Origin: JBEKVE01 sp049514335
Lineage (GTDB): Bacteria; Actinomycetota; Acidimicrobiia; Acidimicrobiales; UBA8190
Length of the DNA: 28,809 nt
Assembly (NCBI GenBank): GCA_049514335.1
Contig: JBEKVE010000016.1
Coordinates: 1 to 28,809 of the forward strand
Direction of reading: 5' to 3'
How positions within the stretch are numbered: the first letter of the stretch is position 1; each line of letters opens with the position of its first letter. Below the pieces are notes generated by a model that worked only from the letters and a program-made list of their open reading frames with translations, did no database searches and was not told the origin of the DNA. Below are positions 21,801 through 28,454 of the stretch, in pieces. Position numbers and translations under genes: made by a program.

Positions 21801-22165
21801 GGCTGGTGGCGTCGGACGGCGGCGTCTTCTCGTTCGGCGACGCGTCCTTCCACGGCTCCACCGGGGGCACGCGCCTGTCCGCCCCGATCGTCTCGGCGGC
21901 GACCACCTCCGACGGCCAGGGGTACTGGCTGGTGGGCTCGGACGGCGGAGTGTTCGCCTTCGGCGACGCCGCCTTCCACGGCTCCACCGGCGGGACCCGT
22001 CTGGCCAAGCCGATCGTGTCGGTGTCGGCCACCCCCGACGGCCAGGGGTACTGGCTGGTGGGCTCGGACGGCGGGGTGTTCGCCTTCGGCGACGCCGGCT
22101 TCTACGGCTCGACGGGGGCCATCGCCCTCGTGCGGCCGGTGGTGGGATCGGTGGACGTCAGCTGA
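18851..22165 (+). CDS. Secreted modular enzyme C: GH26-like, phosphoesterase, FN3 and six 42-residue repeats
   Basis: 1104 residues from GTG 18851, with GGGGGGGAG five bases upstream. The signal peptide is about residues 1-55. The GH26-like domain (56-350) has probable catalytic Glu167 (LRLGWEFNG) and Glu281 (IPEWS, where both paralogs have PEWG). A Thr-rich linker (359-397) leads to a PF04185-type phosphoesterase (about 398-658) with MMENESYDQVIG (Glu408), HPSLPNYLDIVSG, VQWDEGDDSD and GGHV. A long Thr linker follows (about 660-750), then an FN3-like domain (750-838) very similar to that of enzyme A, and six 42-residue repeats (856-1104). The repeats probably form a propeller-like domain for binding or display. 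It is the only one of the three with both a WhiG/FliA-like promoter and a c-di-GMP riboswitch. The cut substrate is unknown; an extracellular glycan or teichoic-acid-like polymer is possible. Confidence 0.9.
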   Translation: MGRAQAVKRSLGQVRRDVARITTGRIRPVTTGVACLFVLLASVGGLVLANVAQASSGAAAIPLGDYAGWVDPSGIAAFGATTGTHPTLATDYLDWSGSWSDMDSASGMGGWAGSGYRLVLGVPLVPSSSGATLAQGATGSYNQYFATLAQNLVAEGEGNAILRLGWEFNGTWYPWSVASNTDAQNFAAYWRQIVNTMRAVPGANFAFLWNPNLGGSSSWDLTQAYPGSAYVSYVGSDTYDEYWGTPQTPQNAWSNILSQSWGLNWLSSFAASEGVPIAIPEWSTCIRSDGHGLGDDPYFMNQFSNWLASNNVAFDDIFSFNDTAGGQDNDITDGNFPNALTAFEQDFGGDNAALSGGSSSPTTTSTTAAPTTTTRAPTTTVAPTTSTTSSPAQSSSTGPAHVMLVMMENESYDQVIGSSSMPYTNGLASTYGSATDSYAFGHPSLPNYLDIVSGSNQGVTQDEPPSSSGVFNVPTLATQLAGAGIPAKAYMESLPSDPTNDSGLYVVHHNPWEYFTNPPAMANATSLVSNLDAAGAPDFVWYTPNVDDDADTGASQATILGDEDSFLSSFIPQVQATSWYQAGGQVIVQWDEGDDSDTAGINGDAGGHVTTIVVSAALHGQQDSAAVDTVGVLHSIEDAYGLAHLGGSSADGTIDALLSGSGSSSTTTTTTTTAPAPTTTTTTAPPTTTTTRPPTTTTTAAPTTTTTRPPTTTTTAAPTTTTTAAPTTTTTRPSSTTTTTQGSSPSPRIPAAPSSLVATASGSTVSLSWSNPAGTLGDDVFRDGVEIAWPGWPSPVITSYQDAGVTTGTHTYYVTAYDSAGVGPSSNAVTVSTPVANTRTTPSPAPTTVPDKSGRGYWLVAKDGGVFAFGDAAFYGSTGATHLAAPIVSMAATPDAGGYWLVGSDGGVFAFGDAGYFGSTGAMHLAAPVVSMAPTPDGKGYWLVASDGGVFAFGDAGYFGSAAFLHLTSPVVSMVTTPDGEGYWLVASDGGVFSFGDASFHGSTGGTRLSAPIVSAATTSDGQGYWLVGSDGGVFAFGDAAFHGSTGGTRLAKPIVSVSATPDGQGYWLVGSDGGVFAFGDAGFYGSTGAIALVRPVVGSVDVS
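20844..21078 (+). repeat. Thr-rich tandem repeat linker of enzyme C
   Basis: Repeated blocks of accaccacgaccacg type encode TTTTTRPP and TTTTTAAP units. The chemistry differs from the VTTPP linkers of enzyme A although the flanking domains are homologous, so linkers evolve independently of domains. A shorter related linker occurs at 19933-20040. Confidence 0.88.
21416..22162 (+). repeat. Six tandem 126-bp units encoding GYWLV…GGVFAFGDA repeats
   Basis: Units start at 21416, 21542, 21668, 21794, 21920 and 22046, each exactly 126 bp (42 residues); the last is slightly short. Each begins GYWLV, continues SDGGVFAFGDA and then a YFGSTG-like turn. This repeat style is familiar from Acidimicrobiia surface proteins. 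The regular glycine and aromatic pattern suggests one beta-sheet blade per unit. Confidence 0.93.
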
Positions 22166-22181
22166 CAGCCACAGGACAGCA

Positions 22182-22219
22182 CCTGCTCCCGGGGCCATTG
22201 CGCAGGCCCCGGGAGTAGG
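22182..22219 (+). terminator. Strong hairpin terminator after enzyme C
   Basis: CTCCCGGGGCC (22186-22196) pairs perfectly with GGCCCCGGGAG (22205-22215) around loop ATTGCGCA. CCTG/TAGG extend the stem to 15 bp with one G-T pair. CTGTTT follows. It separates enzyme C from the histidine kinase. Confidence 0.8.
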
Positions 22220-22254
22220 CTGTTTCCCTGGTGAGCCGCAGGAGGGCACGGAGC

Positions 22255-25200
22255 GTGGGGCACCCGTCCGTGTCGCGCGCTCGTCGCGGGCACGGCGTGG
22301 ACACCCCCCGGTGGGACACCTCCGCCCCCGACCCCACCGCCATCGTCCCCGACGACCGCGGCCCCGAGGCCGACCGGCTGCTCCGCCAGGCGCTCGGCCG
22401 CCACATGTTCCTGGGCGAGGCCGCCCTCGTCGTCAGCTGGGCCCTGTTCTCCGTCATCATCTACGACGTCCTGACCCGCAACCACCGGACCACGGCGACG
22501 GTCACCCTGGCCTGGCTGTTCGTGGGGGCGAGCTTCGTGATGGTCATGGTCATCCTGCTCTTCCGGCGGGTGGCGGAGCGTCGCATCCGGGTGGGTCTCC
22601 ACGACGCCGGCGTGGCGCTGCGCTCGATCCAGTCCGTGACCGACCCCGGGCTGTCGTTCCTTCCCCTCGACGCCCTGCTCGACGAGCTCCTGGCCCGCAC
22701 CGGCCAGGTGGTGGGCGGCGACGTGGCCACCATCTTCCTCGTGACCGAGGACGCCACCAGCCTGACGGTGCGCGCCGCCTACGGTCTCGACGCCGAGTTC
22801 ACCGAGCGCCTGCGTGTCCAGATGGGCGAGGGCGTGGTGGGGGAGGTGGCGGCCCGGGCTCAGGCCGTCATCGTCAACGACGTGGCCGAAGCCACCGCCG
22901 ACGCCCCGCTGTTGCGCGAGCAGGTGGCGTCGCTCGTGGCCGCGCCCCTGCTCGTGGGGGGGACCGTCATCGGGGTGGTCCAAGTGGGCACCCGCGATCG
23001 GCACCGCTTCCAGGCTCGTGACCTCCAGCTCCTCCAGCTCGTGGCCGACCGCTCGGCCGCCTCCATCGAACGGGCCCGCCTGGACGAGGCGGAGCGGCGC
23101 AGCCGGCTGGGGGCCGAGCACGCCCGCCAGCACGTGGCCCTGCTGGCCCGGGCCGGGGACGTGCTCGCCACCGCCCTGGAGTCCTACGACGAGGCCATGG
23201 TGCGCCTCGTCGACGTGGTGGTGCCGTCGTTCGCCGACTGGTTCTCCATCGACGTCGTGGACGAGGCGGGGACGCTGCGGCGGGTGGCCCACGGGGCCCA
23301 CGGGCGACTGTCGGGCGGACATCTCGGACGCCATCCCCACCCCGACGGCGAGAACCTGGTCCGGCGGGTGCTCGCCACCGGCCGGCCTGAGGTGGTCGTG
23401 CGCACGCGCCGTGCCGCCCCGCCCCACGGAGGAGAGCCGGCCATGCCCGGCGCCTACCTCGAGACGCCCGACGGGTCCGAGATCGAGTCCATGTTCGTGG
23501 TCCCCGTGCACCTGCGGGGGCTGTCCTTCGGCGCCCTCAGCTTCGTCACCGGTGAGGGGCGCCGCGGCTACCGGCGCTCCGACCTGGAGACCGCCCGCGG
23601 CCTGGCCGAGCGCGTGGCCATCGCCGTCGAGCGCGTCCTGCTGTGGAGCGAGAGCCGCCAGGCCGAGCAGGCCGCCACCCGCCACGCCGCCCAGCTGCGC
23701 CGCCTCATGGAGGCCGCCCTGGCCGTCAACGCGCCGCTGTCGGAACCCCAGGTGCTGCGGGTCCTGTCCGAGCACGCCCGCCGGGTGCTCGACGCCGGTC
23801 AGGCCGTGGTGCTGGTGGTGCCGGCCGAGGACGGGGTCCCCGGGACCGACGGATCGGATCCCGACGTGGAGGTGACGGCCCCCCTGGGTCTGGCCGAGTC
23901 CACCGCCCCCCTCGTGGCCGCGGCAGGGCGCCTCGTGACCCGGGCCAACCGACCGCTGCGCCACGACAGCGGCAACCAAGGCGACGGTGTCGACGCCACC
24001 ACCGTCGCCGACGTCTCCGCCCTCGGTTCCACGCCGTGGATGGCGGTGCCGGTGGCCGACTCGACCGGCACCCGCCGGCGCGCCCTGGTGGTGCTCGGGC
24101 GCGCCCGGGCCTTCAACGCCGAGGACGAGTCGGTCCTCGTGCTCTTGGCCCAGATGGCCACCGTGGCCCTCGACAACGCCCGCCTCTACCAGGCCGTGCA
24201 GGGAAACGAGCAGCGACTCCAGGCGGTGGTGGAGTCCTCGCCCCTGGCCATCGCCGAGCTCGAGCTGGACGGGGCGGCGCGCTGGTGGAACCGGGCGGCG
24301 GGCTCGCTGTTGGCCTGGGACATGGGTTCGCCGGGGGAGCGGCGCGTCCCCGCCGCCGACGAGGCGGCGGCGGCGATGCTCACCCGGTTGTGGGACCGCA
24401 CCCGCCACGGCGAGGCGACGGTCGGCGCCCAGCTGTCGGCTCGGCGCGACGACGATGAGCTCGAGCTGTCGGTGTCGACGGCCCCCCTCCTCGACCACGA
24501 AGGGACGGTGACGGGCATCCTGGCGGTGGTCGAGGACGTGACCGAGCGCCAGCGCATGCTCGAGCAATTCCAGAAGGCCGAGCGGCTCAGCGCCATGGCG
24601 AGCCTGGCCGGCGGCGTGGCCCACGACTTCAACAACCTGCTCACCGTGATCCTCGGTTGCAGCGAGATCCTCCTCCGCCGCATCGACACCGGCGACCCCC
24701 TGGTGGCCGAGGTGGAGGCCATCCAGCGCGCCGGCGAGCGGGCCGCCGCCCTCACCAGCCAGCTCCTCGCCATCGGCCACCGCCAGGTGGGTCAACCCGA
24801 GGTGGTCGATCCCGACGTCGTGGTGCGGGCCATGGAGCCCATGCTCGTCCGCGTCATGGGGGAGGACGTGCAGCTCGAGTTGGCGCCCGCCGATCCCCCC
24901 GGCCGCATCCTGGTCGACCCGGCCGAGCTGGAGCGCGCCGTGCTCAACATGGCCATCAACGCCCGCGACGCCATGCCCAAGGGGGGCCGCTGCATCATCC
25001 GGACGCGCCTCGTGGGAGAGGAGCAGCCGGCGGCCCAGCGCATCGTGGCGCTGGCCGTGGCCGACACCGGCCTGGGCATGGACACAGACACCGCCGAGCA
25101 CTGCTTCGAGCCCTTCTTCACCACCAAGGGTATGGCCAAGGGGACGGGGCTCGGTCTGGCCGCCGTGCACGCCATGGTCACCCAGGCCGGGGGCCAGATC

Positions 25201-25743
25201 AGCGTGGACACCGCCCCGGGGCGCGGCACCACTATGACGATGTGGTTCCCGGCCGCCGAGGACGAGCTGGCCGCGCTCGACGAGGGCCTGGCCGACGACG
25301 ACGCCGGGGCCGGCGACGAGCTCGTCCTGGTGGTGGAGGACGAGGACGAGCTGCGGCGCCTGGCGGTGCGCGAATTCGAGGAGCGCGGCTACATCGTCCT
25401 GGCCGCCGGCAACGGCGTCGAGGCCATGGAGGTGGCCCGCTCGCTCGAGCGGCCCGTCGACCTCCTCGTCACCGATGTGGTCATGCCCGAGATGAACGGT
25501 GTCGAGCTGGCCGAGCTGCTGGTGGAGCAGTGGCCGTGGTTGGCGGTGCTCTTCGTGTCGGGGCACTTGGACGAGGGTGCGATGCGCCGGCACCCCCTCG
25601 ACCCCGAAGCCGATCTGCTGCGCAAGCCCTTCACGCCCGATCAGCTCGGTCGCCGGGCCCGGCTGGCCCTCGACCGGGCGGCGGCCGTCCGCAACAGCGG
25701 GCGGCTTCCCGAGCACCTGCGCACCCGGGCGGCCGGCGCCTGA
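22255..25743 (+). CDS. Hybrid sensor histidine kinase (2 TM, GAF-GAF-GAF-PAS-HisKA-HATPase-REC)
   Basis: 1162 residues from GTG 22255, nine bases after AGGAGG; a GTG eight codons upstream (22231) lacks a ribosome binding site. Two membrane helices (about 52-72 and 82-103) are followed by three GAF-like domains (about 112-270, 290-450 and 470-630) and a PAS domain (645-750). The kinase core has the H-box GGVAHDFNNLL with His790, the N-box NMAINARDAM, G1 DTGLGM, the F-box FEPFFTTK and G2 GTGLGLAAV, in the style of NtrB/CckA-like kinases. The C-terminal receiver has LVTDVVMPEMNG with Asp1074 and the LRKPFT lysine. It likely senses small molecules or redox through GAF/PAS and passes phosphate His to Asp within the protein. 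No output domain follows, so a phosphotransfer partner is expected. Its stop directly abuts the stop of the convergent OmpR-type regulator. Confidence 0.92.
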   Translation: MGHPSVSRARRGHGVDTPRWDTSAPDPTAIVPDDRGPEADRLLRQALGRHMFLGEAALVVSWALFSVIIYDVLTRNHRTTATVTLAWLFVGASFVMVMVILLFRRVAERRIRVGLHDAGVALRSIQSVTDPGLSFLPLDALLDELLARTGQVVGGDVATIFLVTEDATSLTVRAAYGLDAEFTERLRVQMGEGVVGEVAARAQAVIVNDVAEATADAPLLREQVASLVAAPLLVGGTVIGVVQVGTRDRHRFQARDLQLLQLVADRSAASIERARLDEAERRSRLGAEHARQHVALLARAGDVLATALESYDEAMVRLVDVVVPSFADWFSIDVVDEAGTLRRVAHGAHGRLSGGHLGRHPHPDGENLVRRVLATGRPEVVVRTRRAAPPHGGEPAMPGAYLETPDGSEIESMFVVPVHLRGLSFGALSFVTGEGRRGYRRSDLETARGLAERVAIAVERVLLWSESRQAEQAATRHAAQLRRLMEAALAVNAPLSEPQVLRVLSEHARRVLDAGQAVVLVVPAEDGVPGTDGSDPDVEVTAPLGLAESTAPLVAAAGRLVTRANRPLRHDSGNQGDGVDATTVADVSALGSTPWMAVPVADSTGTRRRALVVLGRARAFNAEDESVLVLLAQMATVALDNARLYQAVQGNEQRLQAVVESSPLAIAELELDGAARWWNRAAGSLLAWDMGSPGERRVPAADEAAAAMLTRLWDRTRHGEATVGAQLSARRDDDELELSVSTAPLLDHEGTVTGILAVVEDVTERQRMLEQFQKAERLSAMASLAGGVAHDFNNLLTVILGCSEILLRRIDTGDPLVAEVEAIQRAGERAAALTSQLLAIGHRQVGQPEVVDPDVVVRAMEPMLVRVMGEDVQLELAPADPPGRILVDPAELERAVLNMAINARDAMPKGGRCIIRTRLVGEEQPAAQRIVALAVADTGLGMDTDTAEHCFEPFFTTKGMAKGTGLGLAAVHAMVTQAGGQISVDTAPGRGTTMTMWFPAAEDELAALDEGLADDDAGAGDELVLVVEDEDELRRLAVREFEERGYIVLAAGNGVEAMEVARSLERPVDLLVTDVVMPEMNGVELAELLVEQWPWLAVLFVSGHLDEGAMRRHPLDPEADLLRKPFTPDQLGRRARLALDRAAAVRNSGRLPEHLRTRAAGA

Positions 25744-26487
25744 TCAGGGTTCGAAGCGGTATCCCACGCCCCGGACGGTGCGGACCCACCGGGGGCTGTC
25801 CGGATCGGCCTCGATCTTGCGCCGGATGCGGCGGATGTGCTCGGTCACGGTGCCGGCGTCCTGCCACTCCGAGGACGAGTCCCACACCTGGGCCAGCAGC
25901 TGCTCCCGGGTGAAGACCTGGCGGGGTGACCCGGCCAGGAAGGCCAGCAGGGCGAATTCCTTGGCGGTGGTCTCCACCAGCGCGCCCGACACCCGGATCT
26001 CGCGGGCCAGGGTGTCGATGGCCAGGTCACCGAACTCGAGCAGGCCCGACGGGGCGGCGGAGCGGTTGTTGGTGCGGCGCAGCACCGTGCCCACCCGGGC
26101 CGCCAGCTCGGCGGGGGAGAAGGGCTTCACCACATAGTCGTCGGCCCCGAGCTTGAGGCCCAGCACCCGGTCGGTCTCCTGGCCCTTGGCGGTGACCAGG
26201 ATGACGGGCACGTCGCTCGTGCGCCTGATGGCGGCCAGGACGTCGAAGCCGTTCTCGGTCGTGAGCATGACGTCGAGAATGACCAGGTCAGGGGGCACCG
26301 AGGAGAGCGAGCCGATGGCCTCGGCCCCGGTCGTGGCCTCGGCCACCTTGTAGCCCTCCACCTCCAGCAGGCGCGACAGCATGCCGCGCACCTCGGGGTC
26401 GTCGTCGACCACCAGGAGCTTGCCCACCGACCGGGCGGGCGCCCCTGTGCCACGGACTGGTTCCGCCGTTCCCACGTTTGCCACCAT
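25744..26487 (-). CDS. OmpR/PhoB-type response regulator (REC plus winged helix)
   Basis: 247 residues. The receiver (about 22-138) has LLVVDDDPEVR, the phospho-acceptor Asp72 in LVILDVMLTTENG, the switch Thr in VILVTAKG and Lys in YVVKPFSPAEL. The usual Pro after the DxML motif is replaced by Thr (LTTENG). The C-terminal winged-helix domain (about 150-247) contains EFALLAFLAGSPRQVFTREQLL, TVTEHIRRIRRKIE and the closing RTVRGVGYRFEP, so it binds DNA and regulates transcription. A 20-residue polar N-terminal extension precedes the receiver. It is convergent with the hybrid kinase with no gap, which makes that kinase a candidate partner, although the tail-to-tail order means they are not co-transcribed. 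Confidence 0.93.
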   Translation of the reverse strand: MVANVGTAEPVRGTGAPARSVGKLLVVDDDPEVRGMLSRLLEVEGYKVAEATTGAEAIGSLSSVPPDLVILDVMLTTENGFDVLAAIRRTSDVPVILVTAKGQETDRVLGLKLGADDYVVKPFSPAELAARVGTVLRRTNNRSAAPSGLLEFGDLAIDTLAREIRVSGALVETTAKEFALLAFLAGSPRQVFTREQLLAQVWDSSSEWQDAGTVTEHIRRIRRKIEADPDSPRWVRTVRGVGYRFEP

Positions 26488-26538
26488 GTCAGGAGAGCCC
26501 CTTCGAGAACAGATCGGGTATGACCACTAAGGGTAGTT

Positions 26539-26578
26539 GCCTGACCGCTCTTCAGGAAGGGACCGTGGTCCGTTTTTT
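26539..26578 (+). terminator. Two small hairpins and T6 tract in the divergent gap before the pilus genes
   Basis: CCTGA-N7-TCAGG (26540-26556) is followed by GGAC-CGTG-GTCC (26560-26571) and GTTTTTTG. The second stem is only 4 bp. Because no plus-strand gene runs into it, it would act on antisense read-through from the regulator's side or within the leader of 26685. The rest of the 197-bp gap shows no convincing promoter. Confidence 0.35.
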
Positions 26579-26684
26579 GCACCCTAGCCCCGGCTGGAGC
26601 CTCGGGCGCCGGGGCCGGCCAAGTTGGGAGCGGGTTGATCGCCTGTAGGTCGGCCGGTGGCATGGGGCGTTCAGACTCCCTGCT

Positions 26685-27212
26685 GTGGCCCCTGCACTGC
26701 GACCCAAGGGAGGCACCCGGCTCTCTCCCGTCTCCGACGGGGACCCCGCCGCGCCGCCTCGCACCGGACCCCCCACCGTGCTGGTGGTGGGCACAGACGA
26801 CTGGGCCATCGAGCAGTCGGCCACCGAGCTCGAGGCCGGGGGATGCACGGTGCTGCGGTGCCACGAGCCGGGTGATCCCGCCTTCCCCTGCAACGCCCTC
26901 ATCCAAGGCCGGACCTGTCCCCTCGACGTCGGTTTCGACGTGGTGGTGACCGTGCGGGCCCGGGCCACGAGCGAGCCGTCCCAGGCCGAGATGGGCGTAG
27001 TGTGCGCCCTGCACCAGGGGACGCCTCTGGTGGTGGCGGGCGTGGCATCCGAGCGGCCTTTCGGGCCGTGGTCGGCGCTGACCGTGGAGCAGGGTGGTGA
27101 CGTGGTGACAGCGTGCGAAAAAGTCATGGACGCCACCCCTGTGGCCATTGGCGTGGGCCCCGGGGCGCGGCTTGCCGCGCCGCACGACCTGTCCAGCCGC
27201 GCCGCCACCTGA
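26685..27212 (+). CDS. Hypothetical protein with a receiver-like strand, upstream of pilT
   Basis: 175 residues if started at GTG 26685; GTG 26778 would give 144 residues starting VLVVGTDDWAIEQS, which looks like the first strand and helix of a receiver or Rossmann fold. No strong ribosome binding site supports either start. The receiver phospho-Asp pattern is not convincing: the following region has CHEPGDPAFPC and later FDVVVTVRARATSEPSQAEMGVVCALHQGTPLVVAG, which reads like beta-alpha units. Two or three Cys lie in the middle. No signal peptide or membrane helix is present. It ends 16 bases before pilT, so it is likely co-transcribed with pilus genes. I do not recognise the family, and the function is unknown. 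Confidence 0.65.
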   Translation: MAPALRPKGGTRLSPVSDGDPAAPPRTGPPTVLVVGTDDWAIEQSATELEAGGCTVLRCHEPGDPAFPCNALIQGRTCPLDVGFDVVVTVRARATSEPSQAEMGVVCALHQGTPLVVAGVASERPFGPWSALTVEQGGDVVTACEKVMDATPVAIGVGPGARLAAPHDLSSRAAT

Positions 27213-27228
27213 CGCGAGAGACGAGCCG

Positions 27229-28383
27229 ATGCCCACCACCCGAAGCACCACGGAGATCGACGGCTGGCTCGAGGAGCTGTGGGACTCGCGCGGCACCGAC
27301 CTCCTCCTCACCGCCGGCGCTCCGCCGCTCGTGCGCATCGACGGGGAGATCCGCCCTGTCACGGGCGGGGAGATGTTCTCGCCCATTTCGGTGGAGCGTG
27401 TGATCAAGGAGGTCGTGGGGCCCGACCTCACCCCCCGCTACGAGGCGGAGCGCGAGATCGACTTCGCCTTCAGCTGGCGTGAGCGGGCCCGGTTGCGCTG
27501 CAACGCCTTCCATCAGCGCGACACCTGCGCCCTGTCGCTGCGGATCATCCCCTACGAGATCCCCGGGTTCGCCCAGCTCGGCATCCCGCCCGCCGTCGAG
27601 GCCCTGGTGGACCTGCCCATGGGCCTGGTCATCGTGACCGGCCCCACGGGGTCGGGGAAGTCGACGACCCTGGCGGCGATGATCGACTACATCAACCGCT
27701 ACCGGCGCTGCCACATCGTCACCATCGAGGACCCCATCGAGTACGTCCACGCCAACCACCGCTCGGCCGTGAGCCAGCGAGAGGTGGGCACCGACACCGA
27801 GTCCTTCGACCGGGCGCTGCGCTCGGTGCTGCGGGAGGACCCAGACGTGCTGCTCGTGGGTGAGATGCGCGACCAGGAGAGCATCGCCACCACCCTGACC
27901 ATCGCCGAGACTGGCCACCTGGTGTTCGCCACCCTGCACACCAACGACACGGCCCAGGCCATCGACCGCATCGTCGACATCTTTCCCTCGGACCGGCGCG
28001 AGCAGATCCAGGTGCAGCTGGCCTCCACCCTCGAAGGCGTCATCTACCAGCGCCTGGTGCCGCGCATCGGCGGGGGGCTGGTGGCCGCCTACGAGGTGCT
28101 CATGGCCAACCACGCCGTGCGCAACCTGATCCGCGAGGGCAAGACCCGCCAGCTGCGAAACGTCGTGTCCACCCACCAGTCCGAGGGCATGCAGACTCTC
28201 GAGATGGGCTTGAACACCCTCATGGGCGAGGAACTCATCGAGTACGAGACGGCCCTCAAGGTGAGCCTGTACCCGAAGGAGCTCGAGAAGCCCCGGCGCT
28301 ACGCCTCGCCGGCCGACTTCTCCGACCTCGGCTCCCAGCCTGTGGCGGTGGGTCGGGACAACCCGAGGATGACATCGTTCTGA
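27229..28383 (+). CDS. pilT: Type IV pilus twitching-motility (retraction) ATPase PilT
   Basis: 384 residues from ATG 27229, which lies 17 bases after the upstream stop, with GAGAGACGAG before it. Secretion ATPase motifs: Walker A GPTGSGKST (Lys144), Asp box TIEDPIEYVH, Walker B DPDVLLVGEMRD (Glu212) and His box TGHLVFATLHTND. The C-terminal segment HAVRNLIREGKTRQ matches the AIRNLIRE motif that marks PilT rather than PilB. The hexameric ATPase acts at the cytoplasmic base of the pilus and drives depolymerisation of the pilin fibre for retraction and twitching. A C-terminal extension of about 35 residues (after SLYPKELEKPRRY) is longer than in most PilT proteins. The downstream gene encodes a prepilin-like protein. 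Confidence 0.93.
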   Translation: MPTTRSTTEIDGWLEELWDSRGTDLLLTAGAPPLVRIDGEIRPVTGGEMFSPISVERVIKEVVGPDLTPRYEAEREIDFAFSWRERARLRCNAFHQRDTCALSLRIIPYEIPGFAQLGIPPAVEALVDLPMGLVIVTGPTGSGKSTTLAAMIDYINRYRRCHIVTIEDPIEYVHANHRSAVSQREVGTDTESFDRALRSVLREDPDVLLVGEMRDQESIATTLTIAETGHLVFATLHTNDTAQAIDRIVDIFPSDRREQIQVQLASTLEGVIYQRLVPRIGGGLVAAYEVLMANHAVRNLIREGKTRQLRNVVSTHQSEGMQTLEMGLNTLMGEELIEYETALKVSLYPKELEKPRRYASPADFSDLGSQPVAVGRDNPRMTSF

Positions 28384-28454
28384 GAGGTCGAGGTGGGGTC
28401 CTCCCCTGGGATTGGACCTGAGGCCGTGGGAGAATTCGAGTCGAACCGATCGAG

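Noticed and set aside
18509..22249. Very long minus-strand open frame opposite enzyme C.
   Set aside because: It is a shadow of high-GC coding sequence: His/Arg/Gly-rich translation, no domain, and the plus strand has clear motifs throughout. The same applies to the minus-strand frames at 22102-25716 and 1190-3088.
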